A stretch of 45,295 bases of DNA from Alienimonas chondri (lineage in GTDB: Bacteria; Planctomycetota; Planctomycetia; Planctomycetales; Planctomycetaceae). The position numbers were made by a program, and so were the translations under genes. Location of the stretch: assembly GCF_013036045.1 (NCBI RefSeq), contig NZ_WTPX01000022.1, positions 1 to 45,295 of the forward strand, in the 5' to 3' direction. Positions 26,018 to 34,883 of this stretch are shown here, piece after piece. Below the pieces are notes generated by a model, which worked only from the letters and a program-made list of their open reading frames with translations, did no database searches and had not been told where the DNA came from. The number at the start of each line of letters is the position of its first letter. The first letter of the stretch is position 1.

Positions 26018-26935
26018 TCAAGCGGCGACGGGGGCGCTCGGTTCGCCGCGCAGGCGGTCGACGTCGCGCTTGGGCGGGAGACCGAACTGGCGTTTATATT
26101 CGCGGTTGAACTGAGAGGCGTCTTCATACCCGACGAGGGAGCCGGCCTCGGCGGCGTCCTTGCTTTCGTCAAGCATCAGCCGGCGTGCCTCCTGGAGCCG
26201 CAGCCGCTTCTGGAACTGCAGCGGACTCATTGCGGTCGCTGCTTTGAAATGGGCATGGAAGCTGGAGGGACTCATGTTCAATTCGCCCGCCACGTCGTCG
26301 ATACGGAGCGTCTCGGCGAAGCGTTCGTTGAGCAGAGCGATCGCCCGGACCATGCGGGGCGACCGACCGCCGACCGTCGTGAGATGTCGCAGCCGCTCCG
26401 CCTGGGCGCCGATCGACAGCCGGAACACGATCTCCCGCATCACCAGCGGGGCGAGCGCCCGGTATTCCCGCGGCCGATCGAGGAGACGCACGAATCGAAC
26501 CACCGCATCGAGCAGATCTTCGTCCAATTCGCTGACGTCGATGCCGCTCGGGATCGGCCCGCCCCGGGCGGGCGGGGCGCCGGACTCCGCCAGCACGGAG
26601 GTGACGAGCGAAGATTCAAGCGGGAGACGCAGGCTGAGGTACGGCTCTGCCGCGGAGGCCTGCACCACCTGCCCGCTGACCGGCAGTTCCATCGTGGTGA
26701 TGAGGTATCGGGCCGGATCGTAGCGAAACTGAGAGTCGCCGAGCCGTACTTCCTTGCTGCCCTGAGCAATCACGCAGAAGCACGGCTGAGCCACGGCGTG
26801 AAAGACTTCGCCGGCGGCGGAGGCGCGATTAAAGAAGACGCCCGGGCCGACTTCCGTGCGGCCGTCCTCGGGCATCGCGTCCCTGATGCGAAACGCGAGT
26901 TCCGCGTGGTGGCGCCGGAGGCGTTCGGAAGACAT
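26018..26935 (-). CDS. AraC-family transcriptional regulator with AraC_N domain
   Basis: Start ATG 26935 yields 305 residues; the open frame upstream begins at a TTG and has no family resemblance. The N-terminal cupin-like AraC_N ligand domain includes [31 protein letters not shown] and [15 protein letters not shown]. The C-terminal double helix-turn-helix is clear: [42 protein letters not shown] (first HTH), then [26 protein letters not shown] (second; both shown in part). It should bind DNA as a pair of HTHs on one face of the helix. It is divergent from the chemosensory operon and co-directional with the propeller gene, so either could be a target; a 21-bp-spaced direct repeat lies in the divergent gap. 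Confidence 0.92.
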   Translation of the reverse strand: MSSERLRRHHAELAFRIRDAMPEDGRTEVGPGVFFNRASAAGEVFHAVAQPCFCVIAQGSKEVRLGDSQFRYDPARYLITTMELPVSGQVVQASAAEPYLSLRLPLESSLVTSVLAESGAPPARGGPIPSGIDVSELDEDLLDAVVRFVRLLDRPREYRALAPLVMREIVFRLSIGAQAERLRHLTTVGGRSPRMVRAIALLNERFAETLRIDDVAGELNMSPSSFHAHFKAATAMSPLQFQKRLRLQEARRLMLDESKDAAEAGSLVGYEDASQFNREYKRQFGLPPKRDVDRLRGEPSAPVAA

Positions 26936-27024
26936 TAAGCGGCGATTCGGGGGACGTCGGAGACGGCGACAGCGTACGGTACCCGACTCCCCCGAGGCGT
27001 TGAGTCGACTGAACGCTTTGATTG

Positions 27025-27054
27025 GAGGATCGTTCAAGGACCGGAGAGGATCGT
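27025..27054. promoter_or_regulatory. Candidate AraC-type operator: 9-bp direct repeat at 21-bp period
   Basis: GAGGATCGT occurs at 27025-27033 and again at 27046-27054, a centre-to-centre distance of exactly 21 bp, two helical turns. AraC-type regulators such as AraC itself use direct half-sites with this period. It sits about 100 nt from both the AraC-family start (26935) and the cheW start (27152). Confidence 0.45.
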
Positions 27055-27096
27055 CCTATCGTCGGTGATCGCGGCGGCCCGAATGCGTCTCGCCGA

Positions 27097-27120
27097 GCCA
27101 TGAAAACGCTTTCTCATGGC
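27097..27120 (+). promoter_or_regulatory. Inverted repeat upstream of cheW
   Basis: GCCATGA (27097-27103) and TCATGGC (27114-27120) are perfect 7-bp arms around a 10-nt spacer, 31 nt before the cheW ATG. It could be a repressor site over the promoter or a leader hairpin. The inner spacer also has imperfect AAA/TTT symmetry. Confidence 0.35.
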
Positions 27121-27151
27121 GACCCGCCGGTGCGACAGTTAGGCTCGCGAG

Positions 27152-27631
27152 ATGAACGTGCAGCTGCTGCAGTTCCGGGTCGGGGATCATCGGTTCGCTC
27201 TACGCATCGAGGCGGTGCGTGAAGTCTTGCGAGCCGTGGCGTTGACGGAGCCGATCGATCGTTCCCGTCGGATCGAAGGTCTGTTGAATCTGCGGGGCCG
27301 GACGTTGCCGGTGGTCGATCTACGCGGCGCCGTGGGGTTGCCCGAGAAGCCGATGGCGCTGACGGACGCACTGGTCGTCATCGACCATCAAGACGCCTCA
27401 TGGGCGCTGCGGGTGGACGGAGGGCTGACGACGATCGAAGCCGCCGCGGACGCCGTGCAGTCGTGCCGGCACTCGCCGGTGATGTCCGAATCGGTGCAGG
27501 CGGACGGCCGGGTGACGTTCCTGCTGGACCTGAACAAGTTGCGGGCACTGGTCGAATCGAGCGATCCGCTCCGCCGGGATCATGCGGGCGCCGGCCACGC
27601 GGAACCTGCCGCCGCGGGAGTCGTCGAATGA
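27152..27631 (+). CDS. CheW-type coupling protein (WspB-like)
   Basis: A 159-residue CheW-domain protein, first in the chemosensory operon. It opens LLQFRVGDHRFALRIEAVREVLRAV and contains IEGLLNLRGRTLPVVDLR, the classic CheW core that docks receptor tips to CheA. The last 30 residues are an extra Asp/Ala-rich tail. It overlaps the CheR start by ATGA at 27628. The order CheW-CheR-CheW resembles wspB-wspC-wspD in Pseudomonas, which supports a role as one of two scaffold adaptors. No SD-like sequence stands out. Confidence 0.9.
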   Translation: MNVQLLQFRVGDHRFALRIEAVREVLRAVALTEPIDRSRRIEGLLNLRGRTLPVVDLRGAVGLPEKPMALTDALVVIDHQDASWALRVDGGLTTIEAAADAVQSCRHSPVMSESVQADGRVTFLLDLNKLRALVESSDPLRRDHAGAGHAEPAAAGVVE

Positions 27632-29184
27632 ACGGCCTGGACCGTCGAGACGTTCGGGCGTTGCTCTCGGACATCTCGGCGAGAACGGGTCTGGACTTTC
27701 ACGATCGGCACGTCGACCAGTTGCGGGAGACGATCGAACGCGCCATGCGGGAGGCGCAGTGTTCGTCGATCTCGGCCTTTCGACGGACGTTGCAATCGAC
27801 CGTCGGCGCCTTCGACGATCTGGTCGGAAAACTCACCGTCGGGGAAACGTACTTCTTTCGCGATACGCGACAATTCGAGTTCGTCCGCGATCGGATCTTT
27901 CCGGACCTCCTGTCTCGCAAGAGGTCTGGCGGCTCCCCGCGGCTGTGGAGCGCGGGCTGCTCCTCCGGCGAGGAGGCGTATTCCCTGGCGATTCTGCTCC
28001 AGGACGCCGACCCCGCAGGCGAGGGTCGGGTGCTGGCGACCGATCTGTCTCGCCCGGCGCTCCGACGCGCCCGCGAAGCGCGGTATCGGGAGTGGTCGCT
28101 GCGGGGAGAGTGGCGTGCCGTCGCGATGCGCTATTTATCGTTGGAAGACGGAGTCTATGCGCTCGATCCGCGCATCCGACGGCGGGCGGTGTTTGAATAT
28201 CTCAATCTCTCCGCCGATCGATATCCGTCGCTGGCGACGGACACCTGGGGGCTGGATCTGATCTTTTGCCGCAACGTCTTGATCTACTTCGATCGCCAGA
28301 CGACGGCGCGCGTCTGTCGTCAGTTTTATGAGTGCCTGGTCCCGGGCGGCTGGCTGGTTCTGGGAGCGTCGGACCCTCTGGCGGCTGCGTTTGCAGGCTT
28401 TGAAGTGATCGAGGCGCCCGCCGGCCTGGTCTATCGGCGACCGCATATGGCGATCCCCGCGGCGTCGGTTCCGCCGCCGAGGTTTGAGGCACCGGGGCGT
28501 TCGCCGACCGCTGCATGCGAACCGACGGCTCTCAATTCCTCATCGGGAGAATCCGGCTCGACCGAGTTCAAGCACGCCGGTCGGAAGCAGGCCGGGGCGA
28601 CGAAAGGCGGGCGTCGATCCGTCGGAGCGGAGACGCTCCACGCGGCCCGCGCGGCGATGGAAGCCGGCGATTATGCCTCCGCCGTCACGCTCACCCGGGA
28701 GTATCTGGCGGATGGGCCTGCGGCCCCGGAGCGCCCGGACGCCGTCGAGGCCGGCGTGCTGCATGTTCGCGCGTTGACCTTCCAATCGATCGAAGAGGCC
28801 GAGCAGGCCTGTTCGGCGTTGGTCAGGCAGCATCGCCTGTCGCAGGAACTGCTCTATCTGCACGCGATCCTATTCATCGACCTCGGTCGCAGCGCCGAGG
28901 CCCTGGAGCAATTACGCCGAGCGCTCTTTCTGGACCGCTCCGCGGCGATCGCCCACTTCACGCAGGGCGCGGTGTTCCGCCGGCTGGGGAGGGCGGAGGA
29001 GGCGCGCCGCGCCTTCCGAAACGCCCAGCGTTACGCGGCCGCTCTGCCGGCGGACGAGACGCTCCCGCTCGGCGACGGCGAAACGGCCGGACGGCTGCTG
29101 GAGTCGGCTCATCAGCAATTGCGGTTGCTGGGCGAGACGGGGGCGGGCGAGACGGCGGCGGGCGAGGCGGGGGCGGTGAAATGA
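27628..29184 (+). CDS. CheR methyltransferase with C-terminal TPR region (WspC-like)
   Basis: This 518-residue protein methylates glutamates on the MCP using SAM. N-terminal CheR helices precede LVGKLTVGETYFFRD (66-79) and the SAM-binding WSAGCSSGEEAYSLA (107-121); LDLIFCRNVLIYFD supplies the family's NVLIYF motif, and GGWLVLGASD follows. After a Ser/Pro-rich linker, residues about 340-500 form TPR-like helical pairs (ALEQLRRALFLDRSAAIAHFTQG). CheR-TPR fusions are typical of Wsp/alternative-function chemosensory systems and probably locate the enzyme on its receptor, which lacks a pentapeptide tether here. The start is coupled to CheW (ATGA). Confidence 0.93.
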   Translation: MNGLDRRDVRALLSDISARTGLDFHDRHVDQLRETIERAMREAQCSSISAFRRTLQSTVGAFDDLVGKLTVGETYFFRDTRQFEFVRDRIFPDLLSRKRSGGSPRLWSAGCSSGEEAYSLAILLQDADPAGEGRVLATDLSRPALRRAREARYREWSLRGEWRAVAMRYLSLEDGVYALDPRIRRRAVFEYLNLSADRYPSLATDTWGLDLIFCRNVLIYFDRQTTARVCRQFYECLVPGGWLVLGASDPLAAAFAGFEVIEAPAGLVYRRPHMAIPAASVPPPRFEAPGRSPTAACEPTALNSSSGESGSTEFKHAGRKQAGATKGGRRSVGAETLHAARAAMEAGDYASAVTLTREYLADGPAAPERPDAVEAGVLHVRALTFQSIEEAEQACSALVRQHRLSQELLYLHAILFIDLGRSAEALEQLRRALFLDRSAAIAHFTQGAVFRRLGRAEEARRAFRNAQRYAAALPADETLPLGDGETAGRLLESAHQQLRLLGETGAGETAAGEAGAVK

Positions 29185-29213
29185 GACGTCGGCCGACGCC
29201 GAGGCTCATGAGG

Positions 29214-29239
29214 GGCGCCGACGGGCGGTCGCCCGGCGC
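29214..29239 (+). promoter_or_regulatory. Intercistronic hairpin between CheR and second CheW
   Basis: GCGCC (29214-29218) pairs with GGCGC (29235-29239), enclosing GGGCG/CGCCC (29223-29234) with a small bulge. It lies in the 170-nt gap, the longest in the operon, and may pause or process the transcript. The remaining gap holds no gene. Confidence 0.3.
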
Positions 29240-29354
29240 GATGGGCGGGAAGGCCACGCGAATTTTGATTTGTTCCCGGTCCCCGCTGGCTCTCGGCCTC
29301 GGGAGGGCTGACAATGAGCGCCGACAAGGGTGAACCTCCCTCGGCTCCCGTTCC

Positions 29355-29954
29355 ATGATCCCGACCGACGCCGCGTCTGCGTCCAAGCTCGAGGGGCCGC
29401 CGCCCCGGGATCCGCAGGGTCAGGCGACCGGGTTGGCGGCTTCTCGGGAGGTCGAAGCGATTCTTGCCGAGCGGGCGAGAATACTGGCCAGGCCGGCGGA
29501 CGATTCCTCGGAATCGGAAGCGACGCGGGACGTGATCCCGTTTCAGTTCTCCGACGAACGATACGCGATCGAAGCGGAGTTGGTGCGGGAGGTGATCCGG
29601 CATCCGGCCGTCACGCCGATTCCCAACACGCCCGATTTTCTAAGAGGGATCTATAATCTGCGGGGCGAGATTCTGGCGGCGATGGACCTGCGGACGTTCC
29701 TGAACGTGTCCGCCGACAGGCCGATCGGCGAATGGCTGATCGTGTGCGGCCGCGATCGCAACGAGTTCGGCATCCTGGCCGACGTCGTGCTTGAAGTGCG
29801 GGCGCTGCCGCTCTCCGCCGTGATGAAGCCGCGCGCCGCGACCGCGGTCGGCGAGGGTTTGATTCGGGGGGTGACCGCGGACGCTTTGTCGCTGTTGGAC
29901 GGCGACGCCTTGATGCGGGATCAGCGCCTTTACGTCACCGGGGCAGAACGATGA
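29355..29954 (+). CDS. Second CheW-type coupling protein (WspD-like)
   Basis: A 199-residue CheW-domain protein with a 60-residue N-terminal extension containing the helix EVEAILAERARILARP, which is typical of WspD-like adaptors. The domain proper starts VIPFQFSDERYAIEAELVREVIR and includes FLRGIYNLRGEILAAMDLR. It probably forms part of the same receptor-kinase array as the first CheW, with different binding preference. A 58-nt gap with a hairpin and a strong SD-like GAAGGGGG precede the next gene (MCP), so stoichiometry may be tuned there. It is shorter than WspD of Pseudomonas by about 30 residues. Confidence 0.9.
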   Translation: MIPTDAASASKLEGPPPRDPQGQATGLAASREVEAILAERARILARPADDSSESEATRDVIPFQFSDERYAIEAELVREVIRHPAVTPIPNTPDFLRGIYNLRGEILAAMDLRTFLNVSADRPIGEWLIVCGRDRNEFGILADVVLEVRALPLSAVMKPRAATAVGEGLIRGVTADALSLLDGDALMRDQRLYVTGAER

Positions 29955-29955
29955 A

Positions 29956-29985
29956 CGGCGCCGACCGACCCAAAGCGAGGCGCCG
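29956..29985 (+). promoter_or_regulatory. Inverted repeat ahead of the MCP gene
   Basis: CGGCGCC (29956-29962) and GGCGCCG (29979-29985) are perfect 7-bp arms, 16 nt apart, directly after the CheW stop codon. The MCP ribosome-binding site (AAGGGGG near 29999) is just downstream and left free. It may stabilise the upstream mRNA end. Confidence 0.3.
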
Positions 29986-30012
29986 CGAACATGACTTGAA
30001 GGGGGACCGACC

Positions 30013-32472
30013 ATGACGCCCGCCGTCCCGCGCAGCAGCGTCATCCAGCGATTCGCCGGCCTGTCGCTGCGGTGGCAGATCGGCTTGTTCACCCTGACGC
30101 TGCTGGTCCTGTCGTTGATGGGATTCGGATATGCCGCCTGGGCGGAAAGCCGCGCCGTCGTCACCGAGATCACGCTTAATAAACTGGCCAAAGAGACGAG
30201 TCGGGCGGCGAAATCGATCGGTCGCCAACTCACGACGGCCGGCTCGATCGCCTTGCAGGTCCGGGACTTCCCGCCCATCCCGGGAATTTATCGGAGCCTC
30301 GACAACGACGGGACCGATTTGGAGCAGGTCGGCTCGACGACCGAGATCTGGATCGATCGGCTGGCGACGATCGTCGCTTCGCAGATGAACGCTCATCCTG
30401 AATACCGCAGCGGGATGTTATTGGGGGGGGCGGGCGAGCCGATGCTCCACGTCACCCGGAACGCCAACGGCGAGCCGGAAGTCGCCACGCAATCGACCCC
30501 GGCCGGCGGCAAGCGGGAGACCTTCTCCGGGACGGCGGCATTGCCCAGCGGCGCCGTATACGTCTCGCCCGTCCACCGGGCTTCGAGGACGCTGACCATC
30601 GACGTGGCGACGCCCTGCTTTGATACGACCGGCGAGTTTCGCGGCGTCTTTTTATTCGTCGTGGACGCCGAGACGATCTTCCACGAAGCCGCGGACACCA
30701 TCGAGTCCGGATATCTGGACGTGGTGGACGATCGGGGGCTGTACGTCTATTCGGGAGAAGATCCTCAGTACGTCATTTCGAACAGAGAGTATCGAAAGGA
30801 CAAGCCGGTCCGGGGGAAATTGCTGTTGGAGCCGGACGGTCCGGACGCCGTTCAACGGGTGGTCGCCGAGGACGAGCGCGACGGAACGGCGCTGATCGCC
30901 TGTTACGAGAAACTCTACTTTATGCCGCAGGAGCCGAGCCGATTCCTGGCCGTGGCGCCCAGCATCGACGCCGACGTCGCTCTGGCGCCGATTACCGATC
31001 TGGCCGTCCGGATCCCGCTGGCGGGGCTGTTGGTCGGCTCCGTCGGGGGGCTGTTGGTGTGGTGGTTCTCCGGGCGAATCACCCAGGCGTTGCATCAACT
31101 GGCCCTGTCGTCCGACCGCATCGCCGCGGGCGATTTGGACGCCGACGTGCCGACGATCCACGCCATGGGCGAGGTTCGGACGTTGGCGGATTCGTTCCGC
31201 CGGATGACGGGCACGCTGCGGCAGTCGATCACGGAAGCGGAATCCGAACAGCGGCGGACCCGGGCCATTCTCGACTCCACCGCGGACGGCATTATCACCG
31301 TCGACGCCGACGGTCGGATCGTGAATATCAACCAGCCCGCCCTGCAATTGTTCGATTATCCCGTCGAGGAGATCCGCGGGCAGGACGCCGGCCGGTTGGT
31401 GTCGGCGCTCGCCCGCCAGATGGTCGAGCGCGATCGTTCCCCGCTGAAGGAAGGGGAGGTGCGCCGACTCGGCGCGGAGGTCGAAGTGACCGGCCGGAAC
31501 CGTAGGGGCGACGAATTTCCGATCGCGCTGCGCGTCACTCAGATCGATCACAAAGGCGACCGGCTGTATATCGCCACGCTTCAGGACATCGCGGACCGCA
31601 AAGAGGCGGAAGCGGAGCGGGATCGCCTGTTCCAAGGCATCCGCGAGGCCGTTCGCCATCTCGCGACTTCCAGCGCTCAGATCCTGTCCACCACGGCCGA
31701 GCAGGCCCGCAGCGCCCAGGAGCAGGCCTCCAGCGTGACGGAGACGGCGACGACCGTCGAGGAATTGACCCAGACCGCGGAACAGGCGCGCGGACGCGCC
31801 GAAGAGGTGGCCCAATCGTCTCGTCAGGCGGACGAGGTCAGTCAATCCGGTCGCGACGCGGTCGAACAGACGTTCTCGGCGATGGAGCACGTCCGGGAAC
31901 AGGTGGAATCGACCGCGGAAAATATACTGGCGCTCGCGGAGCGGGCCCAGGCGATCAGCAAGATTATCTCCACCGTCGACGACCTTGCCGATCAAACGAA
32001 CCTGCTGGCGATCAACGCCTCGATCGAAGCCTCCCGGGCCGGCGAGCACGGCAAAGGCTTCTCCGTCGTGGCGACGGAGATTAAAGCCTTGGCGGAGCAG
32101 TCCAAAAAGGCGACGAACCAGGTCCGCGAGATCCTCGGCGAGATTCAACAGGCGACCAATAAAGCCGTGATCTCCACGGAGCAGGGCACGCGGACCATGC
32201 ATGAGGCGCGGCAGGTCGTCAAACGGGCGGAGGAAACCATCGAAAAATTGGCCGGTACCATCAGCGTCGCCGCCCGGTCCGCGTCGCAGATCGTGGCGTC
32301 CTCCGGTCAACAGGCCGGCGCGATGCAACAGATCAACGAGGCGATGTCTCATATCGATCAGGCCACCAAGCAGACCCTCGCGGCCACCCAGCAGGCGGAG
32401 CAGTCCGCCGCCGACCTGAACGACCTGGGCCAGCGGCTGCGCGATCTCATCGACCGCGAGGGGCAGGCATAA
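30013..32472 (+). CDS. Methyl-accepting chemotaxis protein with periplasmic sensor, HAMP and PAS domains (WspA-like)
   Basis: An 819-residue transmembrane receptor. TM1 lies around residues 22-44 and TM2 around 328-350, bounding a ~280-residue periplasmic region that looks like a double-Cache sensor ([32 protein letters not shown]). A HAMP domain (~350-402) leads to a PAS domain (~415-530: [22 protein letters not shown]). The MCP signalling helix pair fills the rest, with the conserved tip [20 protein letters not shown] near 658-677 and [17 protein letters not shown]. There is no C-terminal CheR-binding pentapeptide; the last residues are DREGQA. The extra PAS between HAMP and the signalling domain is not in Pseudomonas WspA and may add a cytoplasmic input. 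Confidence 0.94.
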   Translation: MTPAVPRSSVIQRFAGLSLRWQIGLFTLTLLVLSLMGFGYAAWAESRAVVTEITLNKLAKETSRAAKSIGRQLTTAGSIALQVRDFPPIPGIYRSLDNDGTDLEQVGSTTEIWIDRLATIVASQMNAHPEYRSGMLLGGAGEPMLHVTRNANGEPEVATQSTPAGGKRETFSGTAALPSGAVYVSPVHRASRTLTIDVATPCFDTTGEFRGVFLFVVDAETIFHEAADTIESGYLDVVDDRGLYVYSGEDPQYVISNREYRKDKPVRGKLLLEPDGPDAVQRVVAEDERDGTALIACYEKLYFMPQEPSRFLAVAPSIDADVALAPITDLAVRIPLAGLLVGSVGGLLVWWFSGRITQALHQLALSSDRIAAGDLDADVPTIHAMGEVRTLADSFRRMTGTLRQSITEAESEQRRTRAILDSTADGIITVDADGRIVNINQPALQLFDYPVEEIRGQDAGRLVSALARQMVERDRSPLKEGEVRRLGAEVEVTGRNRRGDEFPIALRVTQIDHKGDRLYIATLQDIADRKEAEAERDRLFQGIREAVRHLATSSAQILSTTAEQARSAQEQASSVTETATTVEELTQTAEQARGRAEEVAQSSRQADEVSQSGRDAVEQTFSAMEHVREQVESTAENILALAERAQAISKIISTVDDLADQTNLLAINASIEASRAGEHGKGFSVVATEIKALAEQSKKATNQVREILGEIQQATNKAVISTEQGTRTMHEARQVVKRAEETIEKLAGTISVAARSASQIVASSGQQAGAMQQINEAMSHIDQATKQTLAATQQAEQSAADLNDLGQRLRDLIDREGQA

Positions 32473-32474
32473 CG

Positions 32475-34859
32475 ATGGATAAGGCCCGGCTCCTCGAACG
32501 ATTAATGGCGACGTTCCTCGACGAATTGGTCGGGCACGTGCGGACCATCAATGACGAAGTGATCGCCTTGGAAGCCGACCCGGTCGGCGACGATCGCGAG
32601 GAGCGGCTGACGCGGTTGTTTCGAGCGGCGCACAGCTTGAAGGGAGCCGCCCGAGCCGTCGATCAGCCGAGCATCGAGCAAGTCTGCCATCGTATGGAGA
32701 ACGTCTTCAGCGGCCTGCGCGACGAGCGGTTGCAGCCCACGCCGAAGGTGTGCGGTTTATTACTGGACGTCGCCGATGCGATTGAGTCGGCCGGCATGCA
32801 ACTCCGCGAGCAGGCCGGCGTCGATCGGGCCGTCCTCGACGGCCTCATGCAGCGAATCGACGAAGTCGGGGGGCACAAATCGGCGGGCCGACCTGGCGCG
32901 CAGGTCGCCGCCGCGCCGCCGACGCTCCATGAATCGGAGCCCACGCCGCCGGCCGAACCGGCCCCGCCGCCGACTGCGCCGCCGGCCCCAGAATCGCGCG
33001 TCCCACAGCCGTCCCGGGCAGCCGAGTCGGTCTCCCCGCCGGCGAAGGAGCCGCCGAAGGACGCGAGTTCACCGAGCCGGTCGTTGCCGACGACGATTCG
33101 CGTCGCCGAGGAGAAACTCGACTCGCTTCTGGCTCAATCCGGCGAGTTGCTCGTCGCTCGCCAACGGGTGGAGGCGCGGCCGGGGGATCTCGAAGGGCTA
33201 ATCGAGGGTCTGCATTCCTGGCGAGCCGAGTGGCGGGGCATCGTCGGCACGCTCCGTCAGTTGGTGCAGCGGGACGGCGTCGATCCGCTCGTTCAACGGT
33301 CGTCGCGACTCAAGGAACGAGCCGCCCGCGCGGTCGACGAGACGGAGGACCGGATCGCTCGGGTCGAGGAGCGGCTGGAACGCCTGGCCCGCGAGATGAC
33401 GGCGGATGCACGCCAATTAAAACTCGCCAGCGCCGCGCTGCAGGAGGACGTGCATCGCATTCGCATGCTCCCGTTTGCCGAGGCGTGCAGCGGTCTGGCC
33501 CGGGCGGTGCACGACGTCTGCCGCACGGAGGAGAAAGACGCCGAGCTGGTGATCGAGGGGGGAGAGATTGAAGTCGACCGGAGCGTCCTCGAGGGACTCG
33601 GCGATCCGCTGCTGCATCTGGTTCGCAACGCCGTCGATCACGGCCTCGAATCGCCGGAGGACCGGCGGCGGGCCGGCAAGCCCGAGACGGCCACGGTCAC
33701 GGTCAGCGCCGCGATTCAGGGCGCGGAAGTCAACGTCACCGTGTCGGACGACGGCCGGGGACTGGATCTCGCGAAGATTCGCCAGCGGGTCCGCGCTCTC
33801 GGCCTGCCGGAGCCGATCGACGATCAGGAACTGGCCCATTGCATCTTCCTGCCCGGGTTTTCCACGGCGGACGTCGTCACCGACGTCTCCGGGCGCGGCG
33901 TGGGCATGGACGTGGTGAAGAGTCGGATCGAATCGCTCCACGGGCGGATCGAGATCGTCACGGAGCCGGGCCGGGGCGCCCGATTTACGCTGTCCGTCCC
34001 GCTGACGTTGACGACGGTGTCGGCGCTGTTCGTCCGCTGCGGGGAACGCACGCTGGCGTTCCCCACCAGCACAGTCGCCCGGCTGGTTCGGTTCGATCCG
34101 TCCGCGTTGAAACGGCAGCAGGGACGGACGGTTCTCCCGCTGGGCGGCGTGCCCGTCCGGGTGGCGTCGCTCGCGAACGTGCTGGAAATGTCCGCCTCGG
34201 AACCCGCCGGCGGGTTGCAAACGGGCGTCCTGCTCAGCGTCGGCGACCGGCAATTACTCATGCTCGTCGATCAGGCGCTCTCCGAGCGGGAAGCGGTCAT
34301 CAAGACGTTGGGGCCGCGCATCCTGTCCGTCCCCTATGTGTCCGGCGCCGTCACGCTCGGGTCCGGGGAGTTGGCGTTGCTCCTCAATACATATAACCTC
34401 CTCCGGTCCGTGGAGTCGGGCGGCGCGGGCACGAACGTCCGTCGCGCCCTGCCCGACCTTCCTAGAACCCGCGAGGACAAGCGGCCGTGCCCCCGCGTGC
34501 TGGTGGTCGACGATTCGCTCACGACGCGGACGCTTCTAAAAAGCATCTTGGAGACCGCCGGATACGACGTCATCGGGTCTCCGGACGGTCAGGACGCCTG
34601 GGAGCGTTTACAGAGCGAGGCGATCGACCTCGTCGTCTCCGATGTCGATATGCCCCGGGTGGACGGCTTCGAACTGACCGAGTTGATTCGTAATTCCCCG
34701 ACTCAGGGACAGCTGCCGATCATTCTGGTGACCTCCCGAGACAGCGACGCCGACAAACGACGGGGCGTGGACGTGGGCGCCGACGCGTATCTCGTGAAAA
34801 GCGCCTTCGATCAGACGGAAGTGCTGGAGACCGTGGAGCAGTTTATTCAGTTTCCTTGA
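32475..34859 (+). CDS. Hybrid CheA histidine kinase with C-terminal receiver (WspE-like)
   Basis: A 794-residue kinase starting two nt after the MCP stop. HPt domain: phosphoacceptor His53 in RAAHSLKGAAR. Residues ~145-200 are a Pro/Ala-rich linker in place of the CheY/CheB-binding P2 domain. Dimerisation helices precede the HATPase: N box HLVRNAVDHG (381-390), G1 DDGRGL (425-430), G2 GRGVGMDVV (473-481). CheW-like domain 515-645. The receiver at 673-794 has DD at 679-680, phospho-site Asp723, and Lys775. It senses receptor state via CheW and phosphorylates the CheB and REC-HATPase proteins downstream, and perhaps its own receiver as a phosphate sink. The domain order equals WspE. Confidence 0.95.
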   Translation: MDKARLLERLMATFLDELVGHVRTINDEVIALEADPVGDDREERLTRLFRAAHSLKGAARAVDQPSIEQVCHRMENVFSGLRDERLQPTPKVCGLLLDVADAIESAGMQLREQAGVDRAVLDGLMQRIDEVGGHKSAGRPGAQVAAAPPTLHESEPTPPAEPAPPPTAPPAPESRVPQPSRAAESVSPPAKEPPKDASSPSRSLPTTIRVAEEKLDSLLAQSGELLVARQRVEARPGDLEGLIEGLHSWRAEWRGIVGTLRQLVQRDGVDPLVQRSSRLKERAARAVDETEDRIARVEERLERLAREMTADARQLKLASAALQEDVHRIRMLPFAEACSGLARAVHDVCRTEEKDAELVIEGGEIEVDRSVLEGLGDPLLHLVRNAVDHGLESPEDRRRAGKPETATVTVSAAIQGAEVNVTVSDDGRGLDLAKIRQRVRALGLPEPIDDQELAHCIFLPGFSTADVVTDVSGRGVGMDVVKSRIESLHGRIEIVTEPGRGARFTLSVPLTLTTVSALFVRCGERTLAFPTSTVARLVRFDPSALKRQQGRTVLPLGGVPVRVASLANVLEMSASEPAGGLQTGVLLSVGDRQLLMLVDQALSEREAVIKTLGPRILSVPYVSGAVTLGSGELALLLNTYNLLRSVESGGAGTNVRRALPDLPRTREDKRPCPRVLVVDDSLTTRTLLKSILETAGYDVIGSPDGQDAWERLQSEAIDLVVSDVDMPRVDGFELTELIRNSPTQGQLPIILVTSRDSDADKRRGVDVGADAYLVKSAFDQTEVLETVEQFIQFP

Positions 34860-34883
34860 TGAAATCTCTTCGAGGCCCGAGCG

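Noticed and set aside
26936-27037. Longer N-terminus for the AraC-family protein from a TTG
   Set aside because: Extra residues are Arg-rich and unlike the family, and would overlap the likely promoter region.
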